A stretch of 64,000 nt of DNA from Nostoc sp. PCC 7107 (GTDB lineage Bacteria; Cyanobacteriota; Cyanobacteriia; Cyanobacteriales; Nostocaceae), in NCBI RefSeq assembly GCF_000316625.1, contig NC_019676.1:2202501-2266500 (forward strand). The letters run 5' to 3'. Within the stretch, counting starts at the first letter, position 1. Each line of letters opens with the position of its first letter. The position numbers and the translations under genes are program-made. Positions 17,159 to 26,010 of the stretch are shown here, piece after piece. The notes beneath the pieces were generated by a model. The model saw nothing but the letters and a program-made list of their open reading frames with translations, was not told the DNA's origin and did no database searches.

Positions 17159-17767
17159 ATGCCAAAAGTTTACACTACCGAAGAGCTAATCCAAATTTTG
17201 GCAGCCGAACGCCAAGCTTGTCTTAAAGGAGAGCGTCTGAAGTTAGAAGTAACGGTCTCTGGCAATCCTGTAATAGACCAGTTTATCAGAACCGATGGTT
17301 TCCAAAAGTTCACTGCCTATCAAGATTTTAAGACGGCTATTCACGATTATCAAAGAGAACATCATGTTTCTGGCATTGTCTGGCGCGAAATGACAGTCAA
17401 AGGCAAAAGTTTGCGCTATCCAGAAGTAGATACCGAATTAGTAGGGTTGACTAGTGACATCGCAATATTACAATCTGCCAAAAATTCTATATTAAATTTT
17501 TGGTATGAAGTAACTACAGATATGGATTTATATTTAAGTTTTAATAACAGTAAGCAATATCAACAAATTACCACAGATGATGTCGAAAGAATTGCTCAAA
17601 GAACTGAATGGGCAAGTTTATGGAAGTGGGAAAATCCTAATTTTTTAGAAATGATTTTACAGCTAGGATGGGGTAATCCCGAAGAAGCCAGATATAAACG
17701 CGGTAGACCACATTCTGGTAGTGAATATATTCACTCAGTCAACCCAGGTAATTTACCTATCGGTTAA
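17159..17767 (+). CDS. Conserved cyanobacterial hypothetical protein
   Basis: 202 aa. No signal peptide or membrane segment. The N-terminal half starts MPKVYTTEELIQILAAERQACLKGERLKL and reads as a small alpha/beta domain. The C-terminal part is rich in aromatic and charged residues (WASLWKWENPNFLEMILQLGWG). No catalytic motif is seen. The upstream region contains TTGAC heptamers rather than a clear ribosome binding site. Expression as a single gene is likely. I do not recognise a function. Confidence 0.78.
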   Translation: MPKVYTTEELIQILAAERQACLKGERLKLEVTVSGNPVIDQFIRTDGFQKFTAYQDFKTAIHDYQREHHVSGIVWREMTVKGKSLRYPEVDTELVGLTSDIAILQSAKNSILNFWYEVTTDMDLYLSFNNSKQYQQITTDDVERIAQRTEWASLWKWENPNFLEMILQLGWGNPEEARYKRGRPHSGSEYIHSVNPGNLPIG

Positions 17768-17833
17768 GGTTTTTGGTTTTCATTACATATTTGAGTATTC
17801 TCTGGGTATAAACATCCTAGAGGAGATTCTAAA

Positions 17834-17890
17834 ATGAAAGTCCGAGAAGTGATTAAAATTCTAGAAGCAGATGGCTGGTATCTGGCATAA
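17834..17890 (+). pseudogene. HicA toxin gene remnant (first 18 codons only)
   Basis: The sequence after a good ribosome binding site (GAGGAGATT) reads MKVREVIKILEADGWYLA and then TAA. This is the start of HicA-type mRNA interferases (MKxREVIKxLEADGWxL), which normally continue with the RNA-binding His in a SHRQYKHP-type motif. Here the gene ends before the catalytic His. No hicB is visible alongside. It is a leftover of a toxin-antitoxin pair. Confidence 0.7.
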
Positions 17891-18013
17891 ATAAATTCTA
17901 AATTTACGCAAGTTAAAAGGTAGGCTGTTTATCCTACCCCAAACAACTAACTAAACTATTTTAAGATGTAGGCGATCGCCAGAACTGGATACGTGCAAAT
18001 TTTAAATTAACAC

Positions 18014-18205
18014 CTACCCCTTCAATGCTTTTCTAAAGTTGCGGCGATAAGATTGATTAGCGATAAATAAAGCCGGCCATAACAAAGATAAAGCAATGCG
18101 ATTGAGTAAGGATGGTGTAAAGTTAGTCCTTGTAAATCCAGTCCAAAACTTCCAACCTAAACCGACATAACCTACTATCAAAATAAATACGATTAAGTTG
18201 CTCAT
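18014..18205 (-). CDS. Small membrane protein, cyanobacterial
   Basis: 63 aa from the ATG at 18205, preceded by GGAG at suitable spacing. A further in-frame ATG adds five residues. One N-terminal membrane segment (LIVFILIVGYVGLGWKFW), a second short hydrophobic stretch (LLNRIALSLLWPALFIA) and a basic tail (NQSYRRNFRKALKG) are seen. The basic tail suggests a cytoplasmic C-terminus. No motif assigns a role. Such two-helix small proteins in cyanobacteria often belong to thylakoid complexes, but nothing here shows that. Confidence 0.7.
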   Translation of the reverse strand: MSNLIVFILIVGYVGLGWKFWTGFTRTNFTPSLLNRIALSLLWPALFIANQSYRRNFRKALKG

Positions 18206-18718
18206 TTTCAGGAACTCCATTCACTATTGACTAAATTTAAGTTAAGAATTGTCAAAATATCTCACCAATTCTTAATTTATACTGACAAGGTAGATTTTCG
18301 CCCTAATGTTAAAACCACTGAAGGATGTATGAGTACATGCTCTGATTCCAGTGTAAAGCAGCATCTCCCATTGTAGCTAGTTAGCCTAGTATCCTAGCGC
18401 CCCAACTTAATTAAGCTCAATTATAAAGTTAAAAAGAAATATATTATTCTAGATTTCTCTGTTATTTTTTCGACTTGCTTGCTACCTTGAAAGCGGTTGA
18501 AACTGGCATAATAAATAAACTTGATTTCGAGAAACATTTCTTAATTTTTTTTAGACAAATAGGCGGCTGTGTTGAGTAAATATGCTTAACATTTATTTTA
18601 GATGTCTCTTGTGGAAGTTCCAGAAATCAGAACATCTATAGGACACTAATGAAAGACACAACCAACTATTTTCATGGGTATGCAAGCAGCGAAGGCTGCA
18701 AATAGTTTAGGAGGATTT
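18206..18718. other. Spacer upstream of the nucleotidyltransferase fusion, no gene seen
   Basis: About 510 bases, AT-rich. It contains the ribosome binding site AGGAGG immediately before 18719. I see no hairpin of note and no coding frame that looks real. Confidence 0.6.
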
Positions 18719-21247
18719 ATGCGTGCAGTACTGATGGCAGGCGGTTCAGGGACACGGCTTCGTCCGTTAACTTGCGATTTACCTAAACCTATGGTGCCGA
18801 TTCTCAATCGGCCTATTGCCGAACACATTATTAATCTTCTCAAAAGACATCAAATCACAGAAGTAATTGCAACATTACATTACTTACCTGATGTTTTGCG
18901 AGATTATTTTCAAGACGGTAGCGATTTTGGCGTACAAATGACCTACGCCGTGGAAGAAGATCAGCCCCTAGGGACAGCAGGCTGTGTCAAAAATATTGCC
19001 GAACTTCTGGACGAAACTTTTTTAGTAATTAGCGGCGATAGTATCACAGACTTTGACTTAACAGCAGCACTTGAATTTCATCAACAAAAACAATCAAAAG
19101 CCACTTTGATTTTAACTAGGGTTCCCAATCCCATTGAGTTTGGGGTAGTAATTACCGATGAAGCCGGAAAAATTAAGCGATTTTTAGAAAAACCCTCTAC
19201 AAGCGAAATTTTTTCAGATACAGTCAACACGGGTATTTATATTCTGGAACCCGAAGTTTTAGATTATTTACCAGCTAACACTGAATCTGACTTTTCTAAA
19301 GATTTATTCCCCTTTCTTTTGGCAAAAAATGAACCCATGTATGGTTATGTTGCCCAAGGTTACTGGTGTGATGTCGGTCATTTAGATGCTTATCGGGAAG
19401 CGCAATATGATGCTTTAGATCGGAAGGTAAAACTCGATTTTGCTTATGAAGAAATTTCTCCTGGTATCTGGATAGGTCAAAATACTTTTGTGGACACGAC
19501 GGCTCATATTGAAACTCCCACAATTATCGGTGACAATTGCCGAATTGGGGCTAGAGTGCAGATTGAAGCGGGAACTGTGATTGGTGATAATGTTACAGTT
19601 GGGGCTGATGCTAATCTCAAGCGTCCGATTGTCTGGAATGGGGCATTTATTGGCGAAGAAGCACATTTAAGTGCCTGTGTGATTTCCCGTGGTAGCCGTG
19701 TTGACCGTCGCGCTCATGTATTAGAAGCGGCTGTGGTCGGTTCACTATCTACGGTAGGGGAGGAAGCGCAAATTAATACGGGCGTGCGTGTTTGGCCGAG
19801 TAAAAAAATTGAGTCTGGTGCAATTTTAAACATCAACCTAATTTGGGGGAATACTGCCCAACGGAATTTGTTTGGGCAACGTGGTGTGCAAGGATTAGCT
19901 AATATCGACATTACGCCAGAATTTGCTGTGCGGTTGGGTTCGGCTTACGGTTCGACGTTAAAACCTGGTTCTAAAGTTACAGTATCGAGAGACCAAAGAA
20001 ACATTTCTCGGATGGTGACGCGATCGCTCATAGCCGGTTTAATGTCTGTAGGGGTGGATATTCAAAACCTCGATGCTACCGCTATCCCCATCGCCCGGAC
20101 AGTTATTCCTACTATGTCTGTGGCTGGTGGTATCCATGTCAGGGTACATCCCGATCGCCCAGACTACACCTTAATTGAATTCATGGATGCGAAGGGGATT
20201 AACATTTCCAAAGCCCAAGAAAAGAAAATTGAAGGGGCTTATTTTAAAGAAGATATGCGGCGGGCGTTGATTCATGAAGTTGGTGATGTTGCTTATCCCA
20301 GCCAAGTCATTGACCGTTACTGCACCGCTTTTGAGAAATTACTACACGTTTCTACCCTCACCAACAGTCGCGCCAAAATCGTCATTGATTATGTTTATGC
20401 TGTGTCGGGGGCTGTTTTACCCCAAATGCTAGATAAATTTGGTGCAGATGCAGTGGTGCTAAATGCCAGCTTGAATAAACACGCTGTCACCACGGCTGAT
20501 CGGGAAGGACTGTTGACTCAGCTAGGCCATGTAGTGGAAGCACTCAAGGCTAATTTTGGTGTGCAAGTCTCAGCTAATGGCGAACAGCTAATTTTAGTAG
20601 ATGAATCTGGCTTTCCCATTCGTGGTGAAATGTTAACCGCCCTGATGGTTGACATGATATTAACCTCGAACCCCAGAGGTACGGTAGTTGTGCCAGTTCA
20701 CGCCTCCAGTGCAGTGGAACAAGTCGCCCGTCGCCATGATGGTAGAGTTATTCGTACCAAGGCTAACCCGACAGCTTTAATGGAAGCTTGTCAAAGAAAT
20801 TCTAATGTCGTGTTGGGAGGTAGTGGTGATACTGGTTTCATTTTCCCGCAGCTACATCCAGGGTTTGATTCCATGTTTTGCATTGCCAAAATTATTGAAA
20901 TGCTGACAATTCAAGAGCGCTCGCTCGCTACGGCGCGTTCAGAATTACCTCGTGTGATTCACAGAACGCAGACAATTCGCTGTCCTTGGACTGCTAAGGG
21001 CGCATTAATGCGTTACTTGGTAGAAACTCACCCAGCCCAAAACCTCGAACTCATCGATGGCGTAAAAATTGGTCAACCTTTCGATGACAATTGGCTGTTA
21101 GTTTTACCTGATGCCAGTGAGCCATTAGTACATTTATATGCAAACAGTGGCGATCGCGATTGGGTAGACGACACCATCAGAAACTACCGCCACCGTGTCC
21201 AAACCTTCGTCGAAAGACAACAAGAATATCACCCAGCAGAAGTTTGA
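18719..21247 (+). CDS. Mannose-1-phosphate guanylyltransferase-like / phosphomutase-like fusion protein
   Basis: 842 aa. The start at 18719 is set by AGGAGG and the canonical opening [18 protein letters not shown]; an upstream ATG adds 15 residues with no support. Domains in order: nucleotidyltransferase (1 to about 235: [35 protein letters not shown]), left-handed beta-helix hexapeptide repeats (about 250-380), then a phosphohexomutase-like region. In that region the phosphoserine loop TASHNP and the metal motif DGDGDR are absent; their places read GGIHVRVHP and LVDESGFPI. The mutase half is therefore probably not catalytic. Family members are annotated as mannose-1-phosphate guanylyltransferase, making a GDP- or UDP-sugar for cell-surface polysaccharide; the nucleotide used cannot be told from the sequence. 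Confidence 0.9.
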   Translation: MRAVLMAGGSGTRLRPLTCDLPKPMVPILNRPIAEHIINLLKRHQITEVIATLHYLPDVLRDYFQDGSDFGVQMTYAVEEDQPLGTAGCVKNIAELLDETFLVISGDSITDFDLTAALEFHQQKQSKATLILTRVPNPIEFGVVITDEAGKIKRFLEKPSTSEIFSDTVNTGIYILEPEVLDYLPANTESDFSKDLFPFLLAKNEPMYGYVAQGYWCDVGHLDAYREAQYDALDRKVKLDFAYEEISPGIWIGQNTFVDTTAHIETPTIIGDNCRIGARVQIEAGTVIGDNVTVGADANLKRPIVWNGAFIGEEAHLSACVISRGSRVDRRAHVLEAAVVGSLSTVGEEAQINTGVRVWPSKKIESGAILNINLIWGNTAQRNLFGQRGVQGLANIDITPEFAVRLGSAYGSTLKPGSKVTVSRDQRNISRMVTRSLIAGLMSVGVDIQNLDATAIPIARTVIPTMSVAGGIHVRVHPDRPDYTLIEFMDAKGINISKAQEKKIEGAYFKEDMRRALIHEVGDVAYPSQVIDRYCTAFEKLLHVSTLTNSRAKIVIDYVYAVSGAVLPQMLDKFGADAVVLNASLNKHAVTTADREGLLTQLGHVVEALKANFGVQVSANGEQLILVDESGFPIRGEMLTALMVDMILTSNPRGTVVVPVHASSAVEQVARRHDGRVIRTKANPTALMEACQRNSNVVLGGSGDTGFIFPQLHPGFDSMFCIAKIIEMLTIQERSLATARSELPRVIHRTQTIRCPWTAKGALMRYLVETHPAQNLELIDGVKIGQPFDDNWLLVLPDASEPLVHLYANSGDRDWVDDTIRNYRHRVQTFVERQQEYHPAEV

Positions 21248-21346
21248 ATGAAGTGCATTTCATTGACGTTAGATGTTAGTTAGTGTATGCCTCATGCAAA
21301 TAGGAATAGCTAGATTTCTTCCTAAAAATTAGTGTGATCTACACCT

Positions 21347-21370
21347 AGCCCTGTACTCAAGTACAGGGCT
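21347..21370 (+). terminator. Perfect 10-bp stem hairpin after the fusion gene
   Basis: AGCCCTGTAC (21347-21356) pairs exactly with GTACAGGGCT (21361-21370) with loop TCAA, followed by AAAAATTAGCTGATTTTTTC. It lies about 100 bases after the stop codon, which makes termination plausible. The rest of the spacer 21248-21653 (406 bases) shows no gene. Confidence 0.75.
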
Positions 21371-21599
21371 AAAAATTAGCTGATTTTTTCGCTATGACAA
21401 CACCAATACTAATAAGTATCGTCAATATTTAATAGCTATTGACTGCCAGAAATTCATGTGCCAAGATAGCCCTGAATACTTATTATTTTTTATAAAAATT
21501 ACTGTTAATTAATGCCTGGATAAATATAGGAATCATATTTAATTTCTGAGAAAAGCCAGTACACCTCCAATTTCCTTCTTTTCTGTCACCTATAGCCTA

Positions 21600-21640
21600 T
21601 CTACACAAGTCTGTTCAGTAATCAAATCGGATTTCTATAC
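21600..21640. repeat. Dispersed repeat copy 2 (GTTCAGTAAT-containing)
   Basis: Reads CTACACAAGTCTGTTCAG then TAATCAAATCGGATTTCTAT, similar to copy 1 at 7858-7899. It lies just upstream of the acetyltransferase gene, in the opposite relation to its gene than copy 1, which argues for a mobile or dispersed repeat rather than a shared operator. Confidence 0.6.
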
Positions 21641-21653
21641 ATAGTTTCAATAT

Positions 21654-22226
21654 ATGAAAAATCATGATAATAACAATTCAAAAAAAGCAGCAGCTAATCA
21701 ACTTATAGTAAAAATTAGACCAATGAAAAATAATGAAATAAATGATTTATTTCAATTACAAGAATTTTCTATACGAACATTAACGTCCCAAGATTATAAT
21801 CATGAACAAATAGAAGCTATCCTGAATAAAAATAGTCGGTCAAGTTTATTTGTGCAAGGAACAATTACTTTTGTCGCTGAGTGTAATAATCAAACTGTTG
21901 GTTTTACTACTTTAAACAAGATTTATCATAGGATTGATGCAGTTTTTGTTCATCCTCATTATGCTTACCAAGGTATTGGCAAAAAATTGATGTTAACGTT
22001 AGAGCAGGAAGCTTTAAGCAGTAAAATTAAACAATTAACTGTTTTAGCCTCACTAACATCTGTCGGTTTTTACAAATCACTAGGATATCAATATCAAAAT
22101 AAAGTAGAACTTTCCGCAGTCAAGATAAAAGTTCCCTGCGCTTTCATGACAAAACAGTTATTGCCTTTTAATACTTTTGAACAGCTTTGCGCCACTGTAA
22201 TCTCACTTTTCGTTTTTGGTAATTAA
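21654..22226 (+). CDS. GNAT-family N-acetyltransferase
   Basis: 190 aa. The GNAT core is clear: IRPMKNNEINDLFQLQEF (motif C), VGFTTLNKIYHRIDAVFVHPHYAYQGIGKKLM with the acetyl-CoA loop Q-G-I-G-K (motif A), and LASLTSVGFYKSLGYQYQNK (motif B). An Asn/Lys-rich N-terminal tail of about 18 residues precedes the domain. The C-terminal 20 residues are hydrophobic. The acetyl acceptor is unknown. The gene is AT-richer than its neighbours and ends next to a decayed IS630 element, so recent transfer is possible but not shown. Confidence 0.87.
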   Translation: MKNHDNNNSKKAAANQLIVKIRPMKNNEINDLFQLQEFSIRTLTSQDYNHEQIEAILNKNSRSSLFVQGTITFVAECNNQTVGFTTLNKIYHRIDAVFVHPHYAYQGIGKKLMLTLEQEALSSKIKQLTVLASLTSVGFYKSLGYQYQNKVELSAVKIKVPCAFMTKQLLPFNTFEQLCATVISLFVFGN

Positions 22227-22697
22227 GTGATGACGAAACTGAATTATTGTTTCGCATAGCATCAAATATGCGATCGCACTTCTCATAGGCAGATAAAATT
22301 TTTGAACTACCTGACTTTTTTGGTTGATACGCTTGTAAATTAAGCCCTTTTATGGAATGAAACAGCCCTGCTTCTTTCTTGATACTAGACTGGCGATTCC
22401 CAATTCTGTATAAGCCTTTAACCACCTTTGTACTGTGGCACTTCCTCTTCCCAACACTACCGCTAAATCTTGTATTGTCCTTACCTGACCTATTTTCAGT
22501 AAATACAATGCTTGAATACGTTCTTTTCCTAATGCTGTTTTCTGTTTTTTCAGCAGTTCACGTAATTCCTCTGCTGACTCTTCTATTTTTACTTTGGTGA
22601 CTCCAGCCATGAACTTCTGCTCATATTTCTGACTTAACTATTTCTATCATTTTTTTAGTGAAATGGTATTACGTTATTTTTGCGTAAGTCCTGTCTT
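22227..22697 (-). mobile_element. IS630-type element, transposase end only
   Basis: The minus-strand helix-turn-helix frame at 22350-22610 is the N-terminus of an IS630-type transposase. The element end is the inverted-repeat piece TTTTTGCGTAAGTCCTG at 22677-22693, 67 bases beyond the start codon, as expected for an IS630 terminus. Everything beyond the HTH (the DDE domain and the other end) is missing, and a GNAT gene now abuts it. The inner boundary is uncertain; I place it near 22345. Confidence 0.6.
22350..22610 (-). pseudogene. IS630-family transposase, N-terminal helix-turn-helix fragment
   Basis: 86 codons: MAGVTKVKIEESAEELRELL, a helical segment with KERIQALYLLKIGQVRTIQD, and the recognition region GRGSATVQRWLKAYTELG. 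This is the HTH_29/winged-helix start typical of IS630 transposases. After about codon 75 the sequence leaves the family pattern and stops. No DDE catalytic domain is present downstream, so the gene is broken. The segment after the break (22168-22345) reads as unrelated frames overlapping the acetyltransferase 3' end. Confidence 0.8.
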
Positions 22698-22722
22698 TGA
22701 TAGTTCCGTGTTGTGTGTGGGG

Positions 22723-22853
22723 ATATGATTCTCCTGAATAAAACTGATCTAGCAACTACTGAAAAAATTCGAGAGGTAGAAGGATTTATTCATGATGTCA
22801 GAGATGGCGCAAGAATTATACACAGTAAATATGGGGAAGTACCACTACCGTAG
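22723..22853 (+). pseudogene. CobW/G3E-family GTP-binding protein fragment (about 43 codons)
   Basis: The frame reads DMILLNKTDLATTEKIREVE and ends in RIIHSKYGEVPLP before two consecutive stop codons. It contains the G4-like NKTD motif of CobW-type metallochaperone GTPases, followed by the IRDIxxGARIIHxxYGEVPLP-type sequence. Both the Walker A part and the C-terminal CobW domain are missing. It sits right against the IS630 end, so it probably lost its 5' part through that insertion or deletion. Confidence 0.7.
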
Positions 22854-22870
22854 TAGATGTTGATGTGTGA

Positions 22871-22899
22871 TGTAGAGACAGAAAATTTTTGTCTCTACA
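22871..22899. repeat. TGTAGAGACA/TGTCTCTACA hairpin
   Basis: TGTAGAGACA (22871-22880) pairs with TGTCTCTACA at 22890-22899. The same GTAGAGAC/GTCTCTAC stem is present in a larger version at 45215-45256, showing that it is a dispersed palindrome. It could also terminate transcription of the methyltransferase gene. Confidence 0.65.
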
Positions 22900-22925
22900 T
22901 TCTTTATCGAATCAGCACTCAACAC

Positions 22926-23876
22926 TTATGCAGGCTTTTTGCCGATAATAGTTCGGTGACGGGGGTCACTGGCGACTTCAATTGTGGGTGAAAAACCTAC
23001 TTCTTCCAAGGCTGCTTGAATATCGAAACCGTAATAATCATCACTCCAAGGTTCCGTACTTTTCATTAAAGTAAAGAGGGCAGGTGGGAGATTTTGAATT
23101 ACAGGCGATCGCGGGTTATTATCTACCAAGGCAATATAACCACCGGGTCTGAGTAGTCGTTTAGCTTCCGCGAAAATTTCTTTACTGGCGTAGCTTGGCA
23201 ATTCATGACACACAAACTGGAGTGTCACCAAGTCAAAGGAATTATCTGGTAAGCCTGTCTTTTCGGCTCTACCATGAACCCACTGAGAAATTTCATTATT
23301 TACATCTCTCGCCTTAGCCACAGCCAACATATAGGGCGATAAATCTAAACCAACAGTGCGAATTGGCTGTTCTTGTTTCTCTTGATAGTAACGATGCAAC
23401 GCCATCGTCGATAAACCTATCGAGCAGCCCATATCCAGAATTTCCTTCACCTGCAAAGGGCCATAAGCTGCCAAAACATCATGAAAAGTCCCTCTAAGTC
23501 TGCCATGAGCCGCTTCCCACGTCAGATTTTCTTGCGGCCAAACACGCAAAGACATAGCGTAGGTAGCTGATTCTGCTTCAAAAGCCGCTTCCCAACAAAG
23601 ATTACCTTCAGCGTAAGCATGAAATGGTACTTTGTAATATTCTGGATACACAACTTCCGGGTTAGTAACTGCACCTAGGAGTTGTTTGGTCATCAATCCT
23701 TGCAGTGCTTCAGCGTTTTTGCGCCAGGGAATTCCATTTTTTTCTGCTGTTGTGATTAATACTTGTCTAGCTTGGTATTTCATCACATTGTAAACAGGTT
23801 TGGTATGGATCAGCAGATTAACGAACTTGGAGAGTATGCTTTCACCAGCCCAATCAGGTTTGATTTTATTTTTCAT
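22926..23876 (-). CDS. Class I SAM-dependent methyltransferase
   Basis: 316 aa. The Rossmann methyltransferase core occupies the middle and C-terminal part: motif I ILDMGCSIGLSTMAL (about residue 158 onward), TVGLDLSPYMLAVAKAR, LPDNSFDLVTLQFVCHELP, and LLRPGGYIALVDNNP. The N-terminal 140 residues form a separate helical extension (YQARQVLITTAEKNGIPWRK onward) that probably makes the substrate pocket. No signal peptide. The substrate is not evident. It resembles lipid- or quinone-type methyltransferases in architecture only. Single gene with a hairpin on its 3' side. Confidence 0.88.
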   Translation of the reverse strand: MKNKIKPDWAGESILSKFVNLLIHTKPVYNVMKYQARQVLITTAEKNGIPWRKNAEALQGLMTKQLLGAVTNPEVVYPEYYKVPFHAYAEGNLCWEAAFEAESATYAMSLRVWPQENLTWEAAHGRLRGTFHDVLAAYGPLQVKEILDMGCSIGLSTMALHRYYQEKQEQPIRTVGLDLSPYMLAVAKARDVNNEISQWVHGRAEKTGLPDNSFDLVTLQFVCHELPSYASKEIFAEAKRLLRPGGYIALVDNNPRSPVIQNLPPALFTLMKSTEPWSDDYYGFDIQAALEEVGFSPTIEVASDPRHRTIIGKKPA

Positions 23877-24015
23877 CAGTTTGAGGAAATGAAGCGATAA
23901 TTGCCTATACCTATTTTAAGTTTGATTGCTGCTTTCAAAAGCATCGTTTTTTCTATTCTTGCTTTTAACTTCCCCAATTTTAGGCTTTTGTGTTTTTTGA
24001 CCTCAGAGAAAGACC

Positions 24016-24045
24016 GTAGGATGTGTTACCGCTAACACATCCTAC
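24016..24045. repeat. 13-bp stem palindrome GTAGGATGTGTTA
   Basis: GTAGGATGTGTTA pairs exactly with TAACACATCCTAC across the loop CCGC. It lies between the methyltransferase start side and the end of the 117-aa gene. GTAGGATG-type palindromes are among the most frequent dispersed repeats of Nostoc-type genomes. It may end transcription of the 117-aa gene. Confidence 0.7.
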
Positions 24046-24081
24046 TTAATATTTAGGGTCGTCTATTTACCTGGAGATCAG

Positions 24082-24435
24082 CTAATAACCATTTTTATCT
24101 AAGAGCGTTTCAAATTCAGCTTGTAAAGCCGTAATATCTGCAAGTCTAGCTACAACTAAATTATTCTGTCCAGCGTCACTTAAACGTGCTTTCCAATATT
24201 GAATACTGTCTGAATGATTTACCCAAAACTGAATTACTGTGTCTACTACTTGATCTAAATCCCATCCCCATTTTGCTGTTACAGGTTCCACTGTTTCTAT
24301 AAACGCATCTAGTGTACATATATGTGTTCCAAGATATTCCACAGCTAGATACAGTGGTTTTTGCACATTCTGTTGTTGATGATTAAAAAACTGCAAAACC
24401 GGAGATATGCCGACAATATCAAAAGTATACTTCAT
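24082..24435 (-). CDS. 117-aa protein of unknown function behind a CIRCE operator
   Basis: The start is set by GGGAGG eight bases before the ATG. The protein begins MKYTFDIVGISPVLQFFNHQ and has no signal peptide, membrane segment or known motif; it is acidic and probably mixed alpha/beta, with Trp-rich WGWDLDQVVDTVIQFWVNH in the middle. The important feature is upstream: a perfect CIRCE site (24570-24596), which in cyanobacteria normally controls groESL and groEL2 through HrcA. This gene is the only one that reads away from it. It is therefore probably heat- or light-inducible under HrcA, a role known from chaperonin genes but not, as far as I know, for this protein. Confidence 0.78.
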   Translation of the reverse strand: MKYTFDIVGISPVLQFFNHQQQNVQKPLYLAVEYLGTHICTLDAFIETVEPVTAKWGWDLDQVVDTVIQFWVNHSDSIQYWKARLSDAGQNNLVVARLADITALQAEFETLLDKNGY

Positions 24436-24569
24436 TGAGTTCCTCCCAACATTTCACTACTTACAAGGAGATTTAGCTTGTGATAATTATGGCTTGTGAA
24501 GGTCTCATATCATCTCTAAAAAATAGCATATTTTTGCTTCATATCTGAGGAAATAAACTTATTTGTTTA

Positions 24570-24596
24570 TTAGCACTCCTCAGCTTAGAGTGCTAA
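24570..24596 (-). promoter_or_regulatory. CIRCE element (HrcA operator)
   Basis: TTAGCACTC (24570-24578), nine spacer bases, GAGTGCTAA (24588-24596): an exact match to the CIRCE consensus TTAGCACTC-N9-GAGTGCTAA. Reading on the minus strand, a possible promoter (TTGATA, then TATGAT after a short 14-base spacing) ends just before it, and the 117-aa gene starts 135 bases after it. No groES or groEL is within the window. Confidence 0.93.
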
Positions 24597-24764
24597 TTTA
24601 AATCATATTTAATGGCTGCTCTATCAAAGAGATTCCGGCATTTTTTTAAGAAATAATCTGTTTTTAATAATTTTTCAATTTTTACCTTTTAAGGCTCGGA
24701 TATTGGCAATTGCTGGCTGGCAAAATGATGTAGTTGGAGTATTAGAGGTAAATAAATGCAAAAA

Positions 24765-24791
24765 CCGCGGCTGATCAATTATCAGCCGCGG
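24765..24791 (-). terminator. Rho-independent terminator of the acyltransferase gene
   Basis: On the minus strand CCGCGGCTGAT pairs with ATCAGCCGCGG, an 11-bp perfect stem with a loop of five bases, followed by TTTTTGC. It lies 40 bases after the stop codon of the acyltransferase gene. Confidence 0.9.
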
Positions 24792-24831
24792 GATGCTAAT
24801 TATGCTGTAGATATTATTTCTTAGGTTGTGC

Positions 24832-26010
24832 TTAAATCACAGCATCTTTGACTTTACGTTTTTTTAAGAAATTGGACATAAATGGCCGCTCAAAGAATAA
24901 GTAAAACCAATAAGCAATGATGAGTGACATTGCTGTGCCGAGTAAATAGGATGCAGCAGCAAACATATCTGGTGAAATTGGTAGATAGAACAAAAAGTAA
25001 CGTACAAAAACTAGAACTGGCCCATGAGTTAGATATAAGCTATAAGAAAATGTACCAAGTGCGATCGCCAAAGGATGTTCTAATATCCGTAGTACTAAAG
25101 ATGGCGGTTTCCCTTCAACTATCGACTTGGTTAAGGCAATAAATAGACAAGCAAATGCAAGACCAGCAAAACTCTGATTAATCCATATATGCAGTCCTAG
25201 TCTTCGCCACTCTGTGATAAAGGCTACACAAGTAAAGATGATAGCCAGCCCACCCCAAGGTAGAGAATTTCTCATAGCTACTAGCCGAGGCTTCTGGGAA
25301 AATCCAATATCTGCGGCTGCCATTCCTAAACAGAATATGCCTAATAGCCAAGGATTGGCTTGTTCCATAAATCCATTGAACAAGTATACAGGTATTAACC
25401 CAATAGCAAAGGCGATGATGACAAGCATCAACAGTCCAAAACACCGCCATATAGGCAACAATAATAATGGAAACAAAAAGTACATTTGCCATTCTGTGGC
25501 AATACTCCACATGGGTGGGTTGATAGTAATGTATGTATGTTCACTAAAGTTGTGAACTAATAACAAGTGAGTGATGATATCAACCCAATTAAATTTAGGG
25601 TCAAACGAGCCTAACCCTGCCACTTTATCCCATTTAAAACTTGTAAACTGCTCGCAGATAAAAACAATTCCTCCTATTAGTAGGCAGATAAATAAAGCGA
25701 TGTAGTAAGGGGGTAAAATTCGCCGCGATCGCCTCTTGAGATAATTAATCAAACTTCCTTGTAGCTTACCATCTTGAGAACGCACTACTGGCAGCATTAA
25801 AACATAGCCAGACAGCACAATAAAACTAATAACACTAAACGCACCATATTTCATAACTCTCACAAATATAAACCAATGAAAAGGCAATTGTTCTGTGATT
25901 GCAGGTTCAACATGAACAAGTACTACGTATAGCGATGCTAATCCACGTAAGCCATCTAAATAAGGAAGATGAAGCCGCTTCTGGGTAGAGTTTTCTGTAA
26001 TTTTAGTCAT
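24832..26010 (-). CDS. Acyltransferase 3 family membrane protein
   Basis: 392 aa, about ten membrane segments. The N-terminus carries the family signature PYLDGLRGLASLYVVLVHVEP, with the conserved His in the first membrane segment (LVHVEP), followed by IRRRILPPYY-type sequence (RRSRRILPPYYIALF) after the second. The C-terminus ends in FERPFMSNFLKKRK. Family members O-acetylate (or acylate with other groups) cell-surface sugars, for example the OafA type. The substrate is unknown. It has a good terminator. It stands alone, but wecB and the nucleotidyltransferase fusion show that surface polysaccharide genes are present in the region. Confidence 0.93.
   Translation of the reverse strand: MTKITENSTQKRLHLPYLDGLRGLASLYVVLVHVEPAITEQLPFHWFIFVRVMKYGAFSVISFIVLSGYVLMLPVVRSQDGKLQGSLINYLKRRSRRILPPYYIALFICLLIGGIVFICEQFTSFKWDKVAGLGSFDPKFNWVDIITHLLLVHNFSEHTYITINPPMWSIATEWQMYFLFPLLLLPIWRCFGLLMLVIIAFAIGLIPVYLFNGFMEQANPWLLGIFCLGMAAADIGFSQKPRLVAMRNSLPWGGLAIIFTCVAFITEWRRLGLHIWINQSFAGLAFACLFIALTKSIVEGKPPSLVLRILEHPLAIALGTFSYSLYLTHGPVLVFVRYFLFYLPISPDMFAAASYLLGTAMSLIIAYWFYLFFERPFMSNFLKKRKVKDAVI

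Noticed and set aside
22168-22425. 85-codon minus-strand frame downstream of the IS630 helix-turn-helix
   Set aside because: It overlaps the 3' end of the acetyltransferase gene and does not continue the transposase family pattern.
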